The notes beneath the pieces were generated by a model, which searched no databases, was not told the DNA's origin, and saw only the letters and a program-made list of their open reading frames with translations. A DNA stretch of 64,000 bases, from assembly GCA_016841675.1 (NCBI GenBank), contig JAENYQ010000005.1, positions 19,223-83,222 on the forward strand, given 5' to 3'. This stretch comes from Desulfotomaculum sp. (GTDB lineage Bacteria; Bacillota; Desulfotomaculia; Desulfotomaculales; Desulfallaceae). Numbering within the stretch: the stretch's first letter is position 1; each line of letters opens with the position of its first letter. Of the stretch, positions 30,241 through 38,597 are shown piece after piece. Position numbers and translations under genes: made by a program.

Positions 30241-31392
30241 TTGCGCCGGTTAATGATTATTACTTTGCTTACATTTTTAATAGCATTGGGATGCGGCATA
30301 ACTGCATTTGCAGCCAGTGATGAACAATCTGTTACTGAGCCTGAAAACGGGCTTAGTTTGGAAGAGGTCATTGAACAGGCACTAATAAAAAGCACGGCTC
30401 TAAAACAGGCTGAAAAGGATGTCGACCGAGCGTGGGAAGCACGTGATGCTGCAAGAGCAGGGAATATTGCTTCTCTTAAGAGATTGAATCAGAATGATGA
30501 TATTTCTACAGGTGTTTTGTATACAAGCACCTTTGGAGGAGACGAAGACGGTTATTTTAGATTTTTAAGCGCCAACGGCCAGTGGTCCATAAACAAGAAG
30601 ATGCTGGACCTGACCGAAGACGCAACCGTATTGCAAGCTAAAGGCAATTACCACGATGTTATTAAAAAGCAACATAAACTGGAGATAACCGAGGTGTCTC
30701 TCCAAAAAGCAGAAGATGATTTTCGTATAGCAACAGCCAAGTCAAGGGTCGGTATGGCAACTAATCTGGAAGTGCAGGCGGCCAATAGTTTGTTGGAAGC
30801 TGAAAAAAGTGCTTTGGAACAGGCCCAGGCCGAGCTTGAAAATGCTTACCGCAATTTCAATAAGCTAATTGGTTTAAAGCCGGAAGAACGGCCAAACCTA
30901 ATCACACCAATTGAGTTTGAGAAGCTGGATGTTCCTTCTCTGGAAAACGTTGTTTCGGTAGTCCTTTCTTCTGATAATAATCCCTATCTATGGACCAAAA
31001 AAGAGGGATATGAAATCAGTAAATACACATGGACTTTCAGCGAATCCCGCGCAGCCGGGTTAATTGACAAAGAAAAGGCTTCCCTTACTTACCAGGAAGC
31101 CAGGGAAGATACTCGCAACAAGGTATACGAGTTGTATGACACACTAAAGACTCTGGAAGCTGCTTATGAGTCGGCTCTAATGGGATTGACGGCAGCTGAA
31201 GAAAGCCTGCGGGTAACTCAAGCGATGTATGAAGCCGGCCTGGTTACTAAAAATGATGTTTTGGATAAGGAAGTAGCTTTAAATAGGGCCCAAGACGGCT
31301 TATTAAATGTAAAAAGCTCATATGCCCTGACCACAGAAACCTTTGAGCATCCATGGCTGGCCTTTGTGGGTGGCAGCGGTGCCAGCTTTTAA
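30241..31392 (+). CDS. TolC-like (outer membrane efflux family) protein
   Basis: Exported 383-residue protein: signal peptide to about residue 24 (ITAFA), then long helices in two similar halves, as in TolC. The conserved family segments are visible: GLSLEEVIEQALIKS near the start, RVGMATNLEVQAANSLLEAEKSALEQAQAELENAYRNFNKLIG-type helix in the middle (about 173-210) and MYEAGLVTKNDVLDKEVALN in the second half. The beta-barrel strands are short or missing. In a cell with a single membrane it cannot be an outer-membrane channel; it may form a wall-spanning or periplasm-like helical tube, or sit on the RND pump encoded at 41-45 kb. The TTG start follows AAGGAG. Confidence 0.8.
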   Translation: MRRLMIITLLTFLIALGCGITAFAASDEQSVTEPENGLSLEEVIEQALIKSTALKQAEKDVDRAWEARDAARAGNIASLKRLNQNDDISTGVLYTSTFGGDEDGYFRFLSANGQWSINKKMLDLTEDATVLQAKGNYHDVIKKQHKLEITEVSLQKAEDDFRIATAKSRVGMATNLEVQAANSLLEAEKSALEQAQAELENAYRNFNKLIGLKPEERPNLITPIEFEKLDVPSLENVVSVVLSSDNNPYLWTKKEGYEISKYTWTFSESRAAGLIDKEKASLTYQEAREDTRNKVYELYDTLKTLEAAYESALMGLTAAEESLRVTQAMYEAGLVTKNDVLDKEVALNRAQDGLLNVKSSYALTTETFEHPWLAFVGGSGASF

Positions 31393-31403
31393 TCTACAAC
31401 TCC

Positions 31404-31433
31404 CGGGGTCAGGCCCTTGAAGCCTGACCCCCG
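31404..31433 (+). terminator. Short GGGGTCAGGC hairpin after the TolC-like gene
   Basis: GGGGTCAGGC (31405-31414) pairs with GCCTGACCCC (31422-31431) around a seven-base loop, using the outer part of the long palindrome family at 7681, 15738 and 17167. Confidence 0.6.
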
Positions 31434-31563
31434 TTTACGAAAATATCATTTCATTTAGAATGACACGGATTTAGACATTTTTAGTGGCCACCAGGCTACT
31501 TTTTTGTTTTTTGAACCAAGTTTTCTACCTCTTTTCCTTCTTAGAGGTTTTTATGTTTTTCAG

Positions 31564-31592
31564 GGAACAAAAAAGCTGGCACTATAGTCAAA
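31564..31592 (+). promoter_or_regulatory. ECF promoter of the 31626 surface gene
   Basis: GGAAC (31564-31568), N18, GTCAAA (31587-31592), 34 bases before the start codon. Followed by ATAAAGAAAATAGTTAAC, part of which also occurs before the 30241 gene. Confidence 0.62.
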
Positions 31593-31625
31593 ATAAAGAA
31601 AATAGTTAACTTGGGGTGAATTGAA

Positions 31626-33308
31626 TTGCAGCGTTGTTTACAAATCTTTTTTGTATTTTTCTTCTTTATTGGTTTTGTGCCCCCTGCTGTCGCTGGTCCT
31701 GCTAATGATGTCGTCCTGCAAATTGGTAGTTCGCAAGCCGAAATTGACGGCGCATTTCATGATTTACAAACTGCTCCTTGTATAAAGGATGATGTTACCC
31801 TGGTTCCGTTGCGCTTTATAACCGAAGCATTCGGTGCGGAAGTAGTTTGGAATGCCGAGGATAAAGGCATTACCTTGCGTCATAAGGAAATGGTGCTGCA
31901 GTTTTGGCCCGAAAAAAGCGAGGCCTTTGTAGATGACACAGTACAGACTATGGCCGGGGCTCCAGTGGTGGAAGACGGTGTTACCCTGGTACCGTTGCGT
32001 TTTTTAGTAGAAAACCTAAAATATGAAGTCAATTTCCTGTCCGTAACCAAGAAAATATATATAAAGCAATTACCGCCCTCGAACCAGCCCCCTGTGGCGA
32101 AATTCGAAGTCTTAAAGGACACGGTTGCCCAGGGCGAAACTGTTGTCTACAAAGACACCAGCTTTGACCCTGACGGGGACGAGTTGCTGGAAAGTAAGTG
32201 GCTGGGCAATGAAAGGGCGTTCTTTGCCCCCGGTGATTATGAGGTATCCCTACAGGTAGAGGACAAACACGGTTTGTGGAGCGAGCCTTACACCAGAGTA
32301 ATCACGGTTACTGATGAAGTCGAGATGAACGAACTAACCTATAACCTGCATAACCCGATACCCGGCCAGCGCATGAACATGTCGGACATTCCGGTGCTGG
32401 AAATAGATCGACTGAATCCTGTGGTGATGATGAATAAGGAAAAAATAATGATCAGCAACAGCCCGGAAACAGTATTGATGGATGGAATACTTTACAGAGA
32501 CGTGTTAATTGGCGAAAATCGCCTGTATTATCATCATTTAAACGGCTCCAATAAGACCAAAACAATTTATCTATTGGCTGTTAACCAGGGTACGGACCCT
32601 GTAGAACTGGCGGTAAATAAATGGGGCACTGCCGGGCCCGGTGATCCTATGGCCGTGGGACGCCAGGCGGCCTTCCGGTACCTGGATTTTAAGTACCCTG
32701 ATGAGGCGCAGTCTCTTGAACTGCTCCCCGGGGAAATGGTGGTCTTGAACGAAGGCGCCGGCAATGTTATCAAACCGGGCCAAACCACCCACGGTATATT
32801 TGGTATTAATGCGGCTGATGACCTTTCGTTTGTGGTAGTAGCTGTAAGCAGTCTTGCGCAGTTGGATGATTTTAAGAAACTCCCCTTACTTTCACGGGAC
32901 GGCAAACATATTCGGGGCACCTATCTGAGGGCTAATCGGAGCGTAGCGGTGCGGCTTAATACAGATATGCCTGCCAGATTGGTGATAGCGGACGGTGAGG
33001 AAGACTCGTTTTTATATGGCAAAGACGAAGAAGTGATTTATCGTAACAAAGGTAACTATGGGTTAAGTTACCGTATAAACATCCAAACTGAACACCGGGT
33101 AGGTGTGCTATTCTCTTCTCGCGGTGGCGTTTTCGCCGGGGCGGGTGCGTGGAACGGGAAAGCTTTTAATTTGCCCAACCAGGGTATCCTACAAGCCCAA
33201 GAAGGTTGCATGATTGGAGTTGTCGAACCGGGGCCGGAGACCACTCTGGAATTCATTCCCCCCGCCGGTTCATATCTGCCTATAAATCTAATCTTTATAC
33301 CCTTCTAA
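31626..33308 (+). CDS. Secreted protein with stalk (Cu amine oxidase N-like) and PKD-like domains
   Basis: A 560-residue exported protein. Signal peptide to about residue 23 (PPAVAG). Residues about 28-145 form a stalk domain with two matching halves (DDVTLVPLRFITEAFGAEVVWN and EDGVTLVPLRFLVENLKYEV). Residues about 150-235 resemble a PKD/Ig-like fold (PPVAKFEVLKDTVAQGETVV, DTSFDPDGDELL). The remaining 320 residues are beta-rich with no family I know. No anchor is visible beyond the stalk module. The TTG start is weakly supported by GGGGTG; an ECF promoter lies directly upstream. Confidence 0.75.
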   Translation: MQRCLQIFFVFFFFIGFVPPAVAGPANDVVLQIGSSQAEIDGAFHDLQTAPCIKDDVTLVPLRFITEAFGAEVVWNAEDKGITLRHKEMVLQFWPEKSEAFVDDTVQTMAGAPVVEDGVTLVPLRFLVENLKYEVNFLSVTKKIYIKQLPPSNQPPVAKFEVLKDTVAQGETVVYKDTSFDPDGDELLESKWLGNERAFFAPGDYEVSLQVEDKHGLWSEPYTRVITVTDEVEMNELTYNLHNPIPGQRMNMSDIPVLEIDRLNPVVMMNKEKIMISNSPETVLMDGILYRDVLIGENRLYYHHLNGSNKTKTIYLLAVNQGTDPVELAVNKWGTAGPGDPMAVGRQAAFRYLDFKYPDEAQSLELLPGEMVVLNEGAGNVIKPGQTTHGIFGINAADDLSFVVVAVSSLAQLDDFKKLPLLSRDGKHIRGTYLRANRSVAVRLNTDMPARLVIADGEEDSFLYGKDEEVIYRNKGNYGLSYRINIQTEHRVGVLFSSRGGVFAGAGAWNGKAFNLPNQGILQAQEGCMIGVVEPGPETTLEFIPPAGSYLPINLIFIPF

Positions 33309-33328
33309 ATTCTATCCCCTTTTATTTA

Positions 33329-33359
33329 CTCATCAATGCGGACATACCGCATTGATGAG
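33329..33359 (+). terminator. Terminator-like hairpin after the 31626 gene
   Basis: Thirteen-bp perfect stem CTCATCAATGCGG / CCGCATTGATGAG with a five-base loop; only a weak T-rich tail follows. Confidence 0.55.
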
Positions 33360-33462
33360 ACTTTCAACTTTAGACTTTTATCCAAATTTGGCAGGATTCG
33401 CACTGAAAGTGTCGAAGTGAACATTAAATCTGCAAAAATTGCCAGGGGAGCGTGGATTTACT

Positions 33463-35904
33463 ATGGGGAAACGGTGCCTAATGAAAATCTCCTGTACTAT
33501 TCTAGTTGTAACATTGGCTGTTTTTCTTTTTGGTGGGGTTGCCTCCGCGGGGTTTACAGATGTTTCGGACAATCACTGGGCGGCCGTTAGCATCAAGAAG
33601 ATGAGCGACCGGGGTATGGTGAGTGGTTACACGGATGGAACCTTTAAACCAGATAAAACGGTCACCCAGACTGAGGCCGTTGTCTTTGCGTTGCGAGCCA
33701 TGGGGTTAAATTCTTCATCCGTCGATAATCTCCCCGATGTATCCTTCCCTGTGCCCGCGTGGGCGGAGCAGGATATTAAACTGGCCGTCAAACAGGGTTT
33801 GGTGAAGGAAGCAGACCAGTTTAGCGCTTATTCCGGGGCATCAAGGGCCTGGACGGCCAGGCTGCTGGTGCGTATGGTCGGTGAGGAGAAACGGGCCTTG
33901 GAAGAACTTTTGCAACCCAGTTTTACTGATGCCTATGAGATACCCGATTGGGCGGATGAGTACGTACGGGTGGCCCAGGATATGAACCTTATCAGGGGTT
34001 ATGATAATAACCAATTCCGGCCCAACCAAACGGTCAGCCGGGCGGAGATGGTTGCCTTTCTGGACCGAGCCGATACTCATTTGCCTGGTAGTACCAGTAG
34101 CGACTCTACTTCTACCGATTTAACTATTACCGGTTCGGCGGGGCAGTTCGGCAGTAAGGTTTCCGGGCGTGTTTTAAAAATATACCCGGAAAGAAATACT
34201 TTTGTCATCGTGCAGCAGAACGGTATCAACAGCGTTTTAAGCTTGCCGGAAAATGCCTCGGTAAGTGTTGAAGGCTCAGGTTCTTCTGGTTTAAACGCAA
34301 TGCGGCAAGGTGATGAAGTGGAAGTTACCCTAAACACTGAAGGTTATGTAATTGGTATCGTGGTCAACTCCCGCTCTGCCGGCGGTAGAGGTAACGGTAT
34401 TGTTTTCGACCTCGACCTTGATTTGGACCCCGGCTTATTGACTGTGGAATATGATGACGGCACCCTTACCGCTTACAAACTTGCTCGTCAGGTGGCTGTG
34501 TTTATGGATGGCGCCCGCTATCCCACCTTGTTGGACGTTCATAATGGCGACCGAATCCGGTTGACGGTTGAGGATCACTTGGTTACCGAGATTGAAGTGT
34601 TGGAAAAGGATGTCACCTTGAATATGGCCGGCGAAGTGGTGGTACTGGACACCGACCGAGATGTCATCAACCTAGATATTGATGGCGTTTTAAAGGCTTA
34701 CAGGCTTGCTCGCGGCGTAAAAGTGACGGTGCCCGGGCTAAACAACGCTTACCTCTCCGATATAGAGGTTGGAGATACCGTGCGGGCCAGTGGTAAAGAT
34801 GGAGAAATAACCTTGCTGGAAGTGGACGGCAGGGAAGCCGGTTATTCATTCTCAGCTACTATCGTGGCTGTGGACACGGGTAACCAAGTGTTGACTCTGG
34901 AGAAACAGGGCGGCGACATCGTAGCCTATGAGTTGCTTAAAAATGCCAGGATTATTATTGATGACGACGAGGAAGATCTGCAAGATTTGGCTCGGGATAT
35001 GGAAGTAAACGTGCGTCTGCTGGACGGCGACATTATCTTTGTAGAGGTTGACAATTCACCCGCCGGCACCATTACTGACATCGATGTAAAAGGAATGCTG
35101 CTGGTCTTGAATAGGGACAATGGTATTAAAGCCACGTATACCATCAATGATAGAGTAAGAGTGAGGAGCACGGATGATCGGGATGAACTTAACAAGGTAC
35201 AGAGGGGCGATTATGCCAAACTCATTCTGAATAATGATCAGGTAGACGAGATTAGGCTGCGTTATACTATAGCCTGTCGGGTGGAAAACGTTAGAGAGGC
35301 TAATGACCGGTTGGAAGTGGTGGACGAGGACGGGGACAGCCTGCGGCTTTATGTGCGGGACGGTGTGGAACTGGTGGTGCCAGGAACAAACTACCCGCAT
35401 CTGGATGACGTATTCAAGGGCGACTTGGTACTGGCCACCTACATGGGCCGCGACCTGGACAAGGTGGAAGTGTTAAAACCATACCGAGGTTCCGTCAGTT
35501 CTCTCGACGTTTATAGCCGGAGTGTTACTTTGAAACTGTTCGACGGCGGAGTTAAAAACTTTAGCTACCCCACCGGTAGCCAGGTGTTTACCGGCGGCAG
35601 GGCCTACGACTCTTTCAGTGCCCTAAGTACTGGGGACATGGTGGAAGTGGTGGAAAACACTAGTGGGGGATACACCTTCACCGTGATGGAAGAGGTCATC
35701 GGTAATTTGGCCGCGGATGTGAACAGTGACGCCTATAATATTTACCTGCGAGATGGTTATGACTGGGATGCCTATGAGTTGGATGAAAATGTGTACGTGC
35801 AAAATGCCGGTGGCTACACTTATTCCATTAACAGTTTGCAAAGTGGAGATTCGGTCCGGTTGTATGTGTTAAGGGACCTGGTGTATGCAATTAAGATAGT
35901 CTAG
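33463..35904 (+). CDS. SLH-domain surface protein with repeated beta domains
   Basis: About 813 residues. A signal peptide (core CTILVVTLAVFLFGGVASA) is followed by three SLH domains (about 35-215: FTDVSDNHWA, SGYTDGTFKPDKTVTQTEAV, RGYDNNQFRPNQTVSRAEMV) that bind secondary wall polymer. The rest is a series of about eight diverged units of 65-75 residues, each with the pattern 'V..ID...n.l.l...dG....y.l...v.v......l.dl..GD.v.l....g.v..i.v', likely small beta-barrels forming a rod. Start: ATG 33463 has AGGGGAG upstream; ATG 33481 would give a more standard signal peptide (MKISCT...); a TTG at 33439 is less likely. Confidence 0.85.
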   Translation: MGKRCLMKISCTILVVTLAVFLFGGVASAGFTDVSDNHWAAVSIKKMSDRGMVSGYTDGTFKPDKTVTQTEAVVFALRAMGLNSSSVDNLPDVSFPVPAWAEQDIKLAVKQGLVKEADQFSAYSGASRAWTARLLVRMVGEEKRALEELLQPSFTDAYEIPDWADEYVRVAQDMNLIRGYDNNQFRPNQTVSRAEMVAFLDRADTHLPGSTSSDSTSTDLTITGSAGQFGSKVSGRVLKIYPERNTFVIVQQNGINSVLSLPENASVSVEGSGSSGLNAMRQGDEVEVTLNTEGYVIGIVVNSRSAGGRGNGIVFDLDLDLDPGLLTVEYDDGTLTAYKLARQVAVFMDGARYPTLLDVHNGDRIRLTVEDHLVTEIEVLEKDVTLNMAGEVVVLDTDRDVINLDIDGVLKAYRLARGVKVTVPGLNNAYLSDIEVGDTVRASGKDGEITLLEVDGREAGYSFSATIVAVDTGNQVLTLEKQGGDIVAYELLKNARIIIDDDEEDLQDLARDMEVNVRLLDGDIIFVEVDNSPAGTITDIDVKGMLLVLNRDNGIKATYTINDRVRVRSTDDRDELNKVQRGDYAKLILNNDQVDEIRLRYTIACRVENVREANDRLEVVDEDGDSLRLYVRDGVELVVPGTNYPHLDDVFKGDLVLATYMGRDLDKVEVLKPYRGSVSSLDVYSRSVTLKLFDGGVKNFSYPTGSQVFTGGRAYDSFSALSTGDMVEVVENTSGGYTFTVMEEVIGNLAADVNSDAYNIYLRDGYDWDAYELDENVYVQNAGGYTYSINSLQSGDSVRLYVLRDLVYAIKIV

Positions 35905-35946
35905 CAAAAATACGACATAGCGGTATTGCAGGGGCAGATTGTATAA

Positions 35947-35978
35947 GGACTAAGCGCAAAGCTTAGTCCGTTATTTTA
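35947..35978 (+). terminator. Terminator after the SLH protein gene
   Basis: GGACTAAGC / GCTTAGTCC (nine bp, loop GCAAA) followed by GTTATTTTAT. Confidence 0.75.
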
Positions 35979-35994
35979 TAAAATCACCATTGAG

Positions 35995-36023
35995 GGAACA
36001 AACGGCAGGCGAACTTCGTCAAA
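35995..36023 (+). promoter_or_regulatory. ECF promoter of the 36082 surface gene
   Basis: GGAAC (35995-35999), N18, GTCAAA (36018-36023), 59 bases before the ATG. Downstream context (ATAAGGAAAG) resembles that of the promoter at 31564. A small GGGGAC/GTCCCC hairpin lies at 36033-36049 in the leader. Confidence 0.62.
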
Positions 36024-36081
36024 ATAAGGAAAGGGGACCTAATGTCCCCAACATAATTAGTTTAGGGAGGGGTTTGAAGTA

Positions 36082-37161
36082 ATGAGAAGGGTAAAAAAAG
36101 GGTTGGCAGTATTGTTTATTGTTTCGTTACTTGTTTTTGCTTTTACCGCCACCGCGGGCGCATATGTGGGGTCCAAGCAAACCAAACTGGATTACAATAA
36201 TTTTAAAATTACTGTCGATGGTCAACCGGTTAATTTATCGGTAGGTGTGGAACCGTTTACAATTGACAGTGTTACTTACATACCGCTGCGCATAGTGGGT
36301 GAAGCCCTTAAATGTAATGTAAATTGGCAAGGTGATACCAAAACAGTGGTGATTACTTCCGGCGCCTCGGTTCAAACAACCACCCTGTTGCAGCAAGTTG
36401 CCCAGAAGGATATTGAGATTCAAGAACTTAAACAGCAGGTATCTCAGTTGCAGATACAGTTGACAGAAGAGGAAGAAGAAAAGGGCAATAGTAATCTTTA
36501 CGACCTGGAAGACGAACTTTTAGACGATTTCGATGAAATTGAAGATGTGGATGTTGACGACATCTGGTTGGACGGTGACGAGGATGAAATTAATGTGGAA
36601 GTGGAAGTTGACCTGGACGACTATGAGGACGAGTGGTTGGAGCTAACTGATAGCGATATTAGAATTTGGGTGATGGATCTGGTAGGTGATATCCAGGACG
36701 AACTAGATAGGAAAACCGAAGTTAACGGTGAAATTATTAACTCCGATAACGGTGACGTGCTTGTCAAGTTTAGCAAAGATGGAACTAGAAGCCTTTCAGT
36801 GACCTATAAGGACAGTAACTATCGCGGCAACGGCGTGGACGATGTGGAGGATGAACTGGAAGGTGATAGATTTGATGTGGGCGATATTGAGTTCAAGATT
36901 ACTTACATCAATTACTACGAAGGTGACGATGAAATCTATGTCAGGCTGACGGCAGAGGACGATGACGCCGCTGAACAATGGGATGACCTGAGTACCAGCG
37001 AGAAAGAGAATGACGTGGAAGACATTTGTCAAGACATTGCAGATGCATTTGAAGACGATGCCAACGCCGAGCCGGAAATAATTAGTATCTTCTTTTATGA
37101 TGAAGGCGGCGATAGCTTGGAAAGCTATGAGTATGATGTGAAATATGATGTTTTCGATTAA
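36082..37161 (+). CDS. Secreted stalk-domain protein with coiled coil and acidic C-terminal region
   Basis: A 359-residue exported protein. Signal peptide to about residue 28 (TATAGA). Residues about 32-95 are half of a stalk (Cu amine oxidase N-like) domain (VDGQPVNLSVGVEPFTIDSV, YIPLRIVGEALKCNVNWQGD). Residues about 100-135 form a coiled coil (KDIEIQELKQQVSQLQIQL). The rest is extremely acidic, with runs such as LEDELLDDFDEIEDVDVDDI and DGDEDEINVEVEVDLDDYED, then a more ordered alpha/beta part. The acidity suggests calcium binding or salt-dependent folding at the surface. The ATG follows GGGAGGGG, with an ECF promoter upstream and a terminator downstream. Confidence 0.75.
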   Translation: MRRVKKGLAVLFIVSLLVFAFTATAGAYVGSKQTKLDYNNFKITVDGQPVNLSVGVEPFTIDSVTYIPLRIVGEALKCNVNWQGDTKTVVITSGASVQTTTLLQQVAQKDIEIQELKQQVSQLQIQLTEEEEEKGNSNLYDLEDELLDDFDEIEDVDVDDIWLDGDEDEINVEVEVDLDDYEDEWLELTDSDIRIWVMDLVGDIQDELDRKTEVNGEIINSDNGDVLVKFSKDGTRSLSVTYKDSNYRGNGVDDVEDELEGDRFDVGDIEFKITYINYYEGDDEIYVRLTAEDDDAAEQWDDLSTSEKENDVEDICQDIADAFEDDANAEPEIISIFFYDEGGDSLESYEYDVKYDVFD

Positions 37162-37185
37162 GAGAATTACCAACTAAAAGAAGCA

Positions 37186-37236
37186 GGGGGTCAGACCTCG
37201 CCAAGGGCAACTTGGCAAGGCCTGACCCCTTTTTAG
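37186..37236 (+). terminator. Terminator after the 36082 gene, GGGGTCAGGC type
   Basis: AGGGGGTCAG...CCTGACCCCT outer arms with inner GCCAAG/CTTGGC pairing, then TTTTT. Confidence 0.75.
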
Positions 37237-37241
37237 CATTA

Positions 37242-37406
37242 TTGACAAGCTTTAATAAAGGAGATAAACTTAACATGATTAACAATTAAACCCCTGAACC
37301 ATACCATAAAGGGGTTTTATTTTGCCTTGACAACTAGTACAATTCCTAAGGAGGAAAGAATTTGGGTACTAAATTAATGGTGCCTGGTACTCCTTAAATT
37401 CGACAC
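37242..37406 (+). other. Orphan promoter/operator and truncated gene start, cut by a REP
   Basis: TTGACA (37242), 17 bases, TAAACT (37265) and the partial palindrome TTAACATGATTAA copy the promoter/operator of the MarR gene at 40341-40391. A terminator-like CCCCT...AGGGGTTTTATTTT hairpin follows (37290-37323). Then a perfect AAGGAGG site and a TTG opening only 11 codons (MGTKLMVPGTP), because a REP begins at 37379. This looks like the start of a lost gene. Confidence 0.45.
37379..37406 (+). repeat. REP unit
   Basis: GGTGCCTGGTACTCC followed by TTAAATTCGACAC. One of at least nine units of the consensus GGTGCCTGGCACTCC-N4-6-ATTCGACA in the window. Confidence 0.7.
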
Positions 37407-37439
37407 GACACGATAAAGTATTAAGTATTTTCATAATCT

Positions 37440-37605
37440 CGCCCGAGCCCTACGGACCGCTGTTGGCCCGGCGGGCTTTTTATTTGTGGTGTCTGGCACA
37501 CCAAAGATTCGACAGTATATGCTAAAGGTTTTGTTGATTAGTGGTAGAAAGAATAAATAAAGGTAAGAGCCTGTTATTACTATGTGAGACCGCTTAAGCT
37601 GTAGT
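37440..37605 (+). repeat. Approx. 165-bp repeat upstream of the RAYT gene (copy A)
   Basis: Contains a terminator-like hairpin (AGCCC...GGGCTTTTTATTTG, 37446-37485), a REP unit (37488-37525, GGTGTCTGGCACACC ... ATTCGACA) and a tail with TGGTAGAAAGAATAA. The whole block reappears, diverged, at 45412-45565, where no transposase follows. Confidence 0.7.
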
Positions 37606-37646
37606 TTATTTGAAAGATGGAAAGTTCTCAAAGGAGGCTCCATAAT

Positions 37647-38279
37647 ATGGGCAGGACGCCGCGAATCTGGTTTCCGGGGGCCTGTTACCACATAGTGGTG
37701 CGCGGAAACCGGCGGCAGGATATATTCTACGAGCAGGCCGACCGCCTGATGTACCTGGACAAGCTTAGACGGGTGCGGGCGCGTTCGGGTTTCAAGTTGC
37801 ATGCCTACGTGCTGATGACAAACCATGTCCACATGTTAATGGAAACCGGTAACGTTAATATTGCCGACATCATGCGGGATATCAACGGGTTCTACACCCG
37901 CGAGTTCAACAACAAGTACGAGCTGGTGGGCCACCTATTCCAGGGTCGCTATCGTAGCATCCTTGTGGAGCGGGACAATTACCTGCTGGAGGTAAGTAGG
38001 TACATTCACCTAAACCCCGTAAGGGCCAAAATTGTTGCCCGCCCTGAAGATTACCCTTGGAGTAGCTACCGCGGATATGTCTACGGCAGTGATGATTTGC
38101 TTTTTGCGGATACCATTTTGGGTATGATCGGTTCGCCCGGTAAAGTACGGGAGCAATATCAGCGATTTGTGAGCGCCAAACTTGATGACTACCAATATTC
38201 GCTTGAGGAAAAAATAGCTGAGGGAGATATTCTGGGCAGCATGGACTTCGTCCGGGAAATTCAAGCTACCTATTTTTAA
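37647..38279 (+). CDS. REP-associated tyrosine transposase (RAYT, IS200/Y1 family)
   Basis: A 210-residue single-strand DNA transposase/endonuclease of the Y1 family. It starts GRTPRIWFPGACYHIVVRGN, has the HUH metal-binding motif in MTNHVHMLME (His-Val-His), and the family segment KYELVGHLFQGRYRSILVE with nearby tyrosines as candidate nucleophiles, then YIHLNPVRAKIV and PEDYPWSSYRGY. RAYTs act on REP hairpins rather than on their own ends. The ATG at 37647 follows AAAGGAGGCTCC. REP units lie just before (37488) and directly after the stop (38282), which supports a functional link. Confidence 0.92.
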   Translation: MGRTPRIWFPGACYHIVVRGNRRQDIFYEQADRLMYLDKLRRVRARSGFKLHAYVLMTNHVHMLMETGNVNIADIMRDINGFYTREFNNKYELVGHLFQGRYRSILVERDNYLLEVSRYIHLNPVRAKIVARPEDYPWSSYRGYVYGSDDLLFADTILGMIGSPGKVREQYQRFVSAKLDDYQYSLEEKIAEGDILGSMDFVREIQATYF

Positions 38280-38281
38280 CA

Positions 38282-38306
38282 GGTGCCTGGCACTTCGTAT
38301 TTGACC
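38282..38306 (+). repeat. REP unit after the RAYT gene
   Basis: GGTGCCTGGCACTTC then TATTTGAC, beginning three bases after the RAYT stop. Its last bases provide the -35 box of the vapBC promoter. Confidence 0.65.
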
Positions 38307-38329
38307 GGAAATAATTGCTGTGCTATCAT
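38301..38329 (+). promoter_or_regulatory. Probable vapBC promoter
   Basis: TTGACC (38301-38306), spacer of 17, TATCAT (38324-38329), about 32 bases before the vapB GTG. The -35 overlaps the end of a REP unit. ATGATATCAATAGC next to it could be part of an autoregulatory operator. Confidence 0.5.
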
Positions 38330-38360
38330 AATGATATCAATAGCAAGCGAGGTGATAACT

Positions 38361-38597
38361 GTGCCCGGGATTTTAATTCGGGACATACCTGAACAATTGT
38401 ATAACAAGCTTAAAGGAAGAGCCAAGGCTAACGGCAGGTCCTTGCAACAGGAACTAAAAGCAATTCTATCCGATGCAATAAAGTACGATATGAAAGATGG
38501 CATTCAGTTGGCAGCAAAGATTAGAAAAGAACTGGAAGCCAGAAAAGTGCGCTACTCGGACAGTACAGTATTGATTGAAGAGGACAGGAAGCGGTGA
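38361..38597 (+). CDS. FitA/VapB-like ribbon-helix-helix antitoxin
   Basis: Seventy-eight residues. The N-terminus (ILIRDIPEQLYNKLKGRAKANGRSLQQELKAIL) is a ribbon-helix-helix DNA-binding domain of the FitA type; the C-terminal tail (KVRYSDSTVLIEEDR) would wrap the toxin active site. The GTG at 38361 follows GCGAGGTGATAACT. It overlaps the toxin gene by four bases, and the pair should repress its own promoter. Confidence 0.88.
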   Translation: MPGILIRDIPEQLYNKLKGRAKANGRSLQQELKAILSDAIKYDMKDGIQLAAKIRKELEARKVRYSDSTVLIEEDRKR

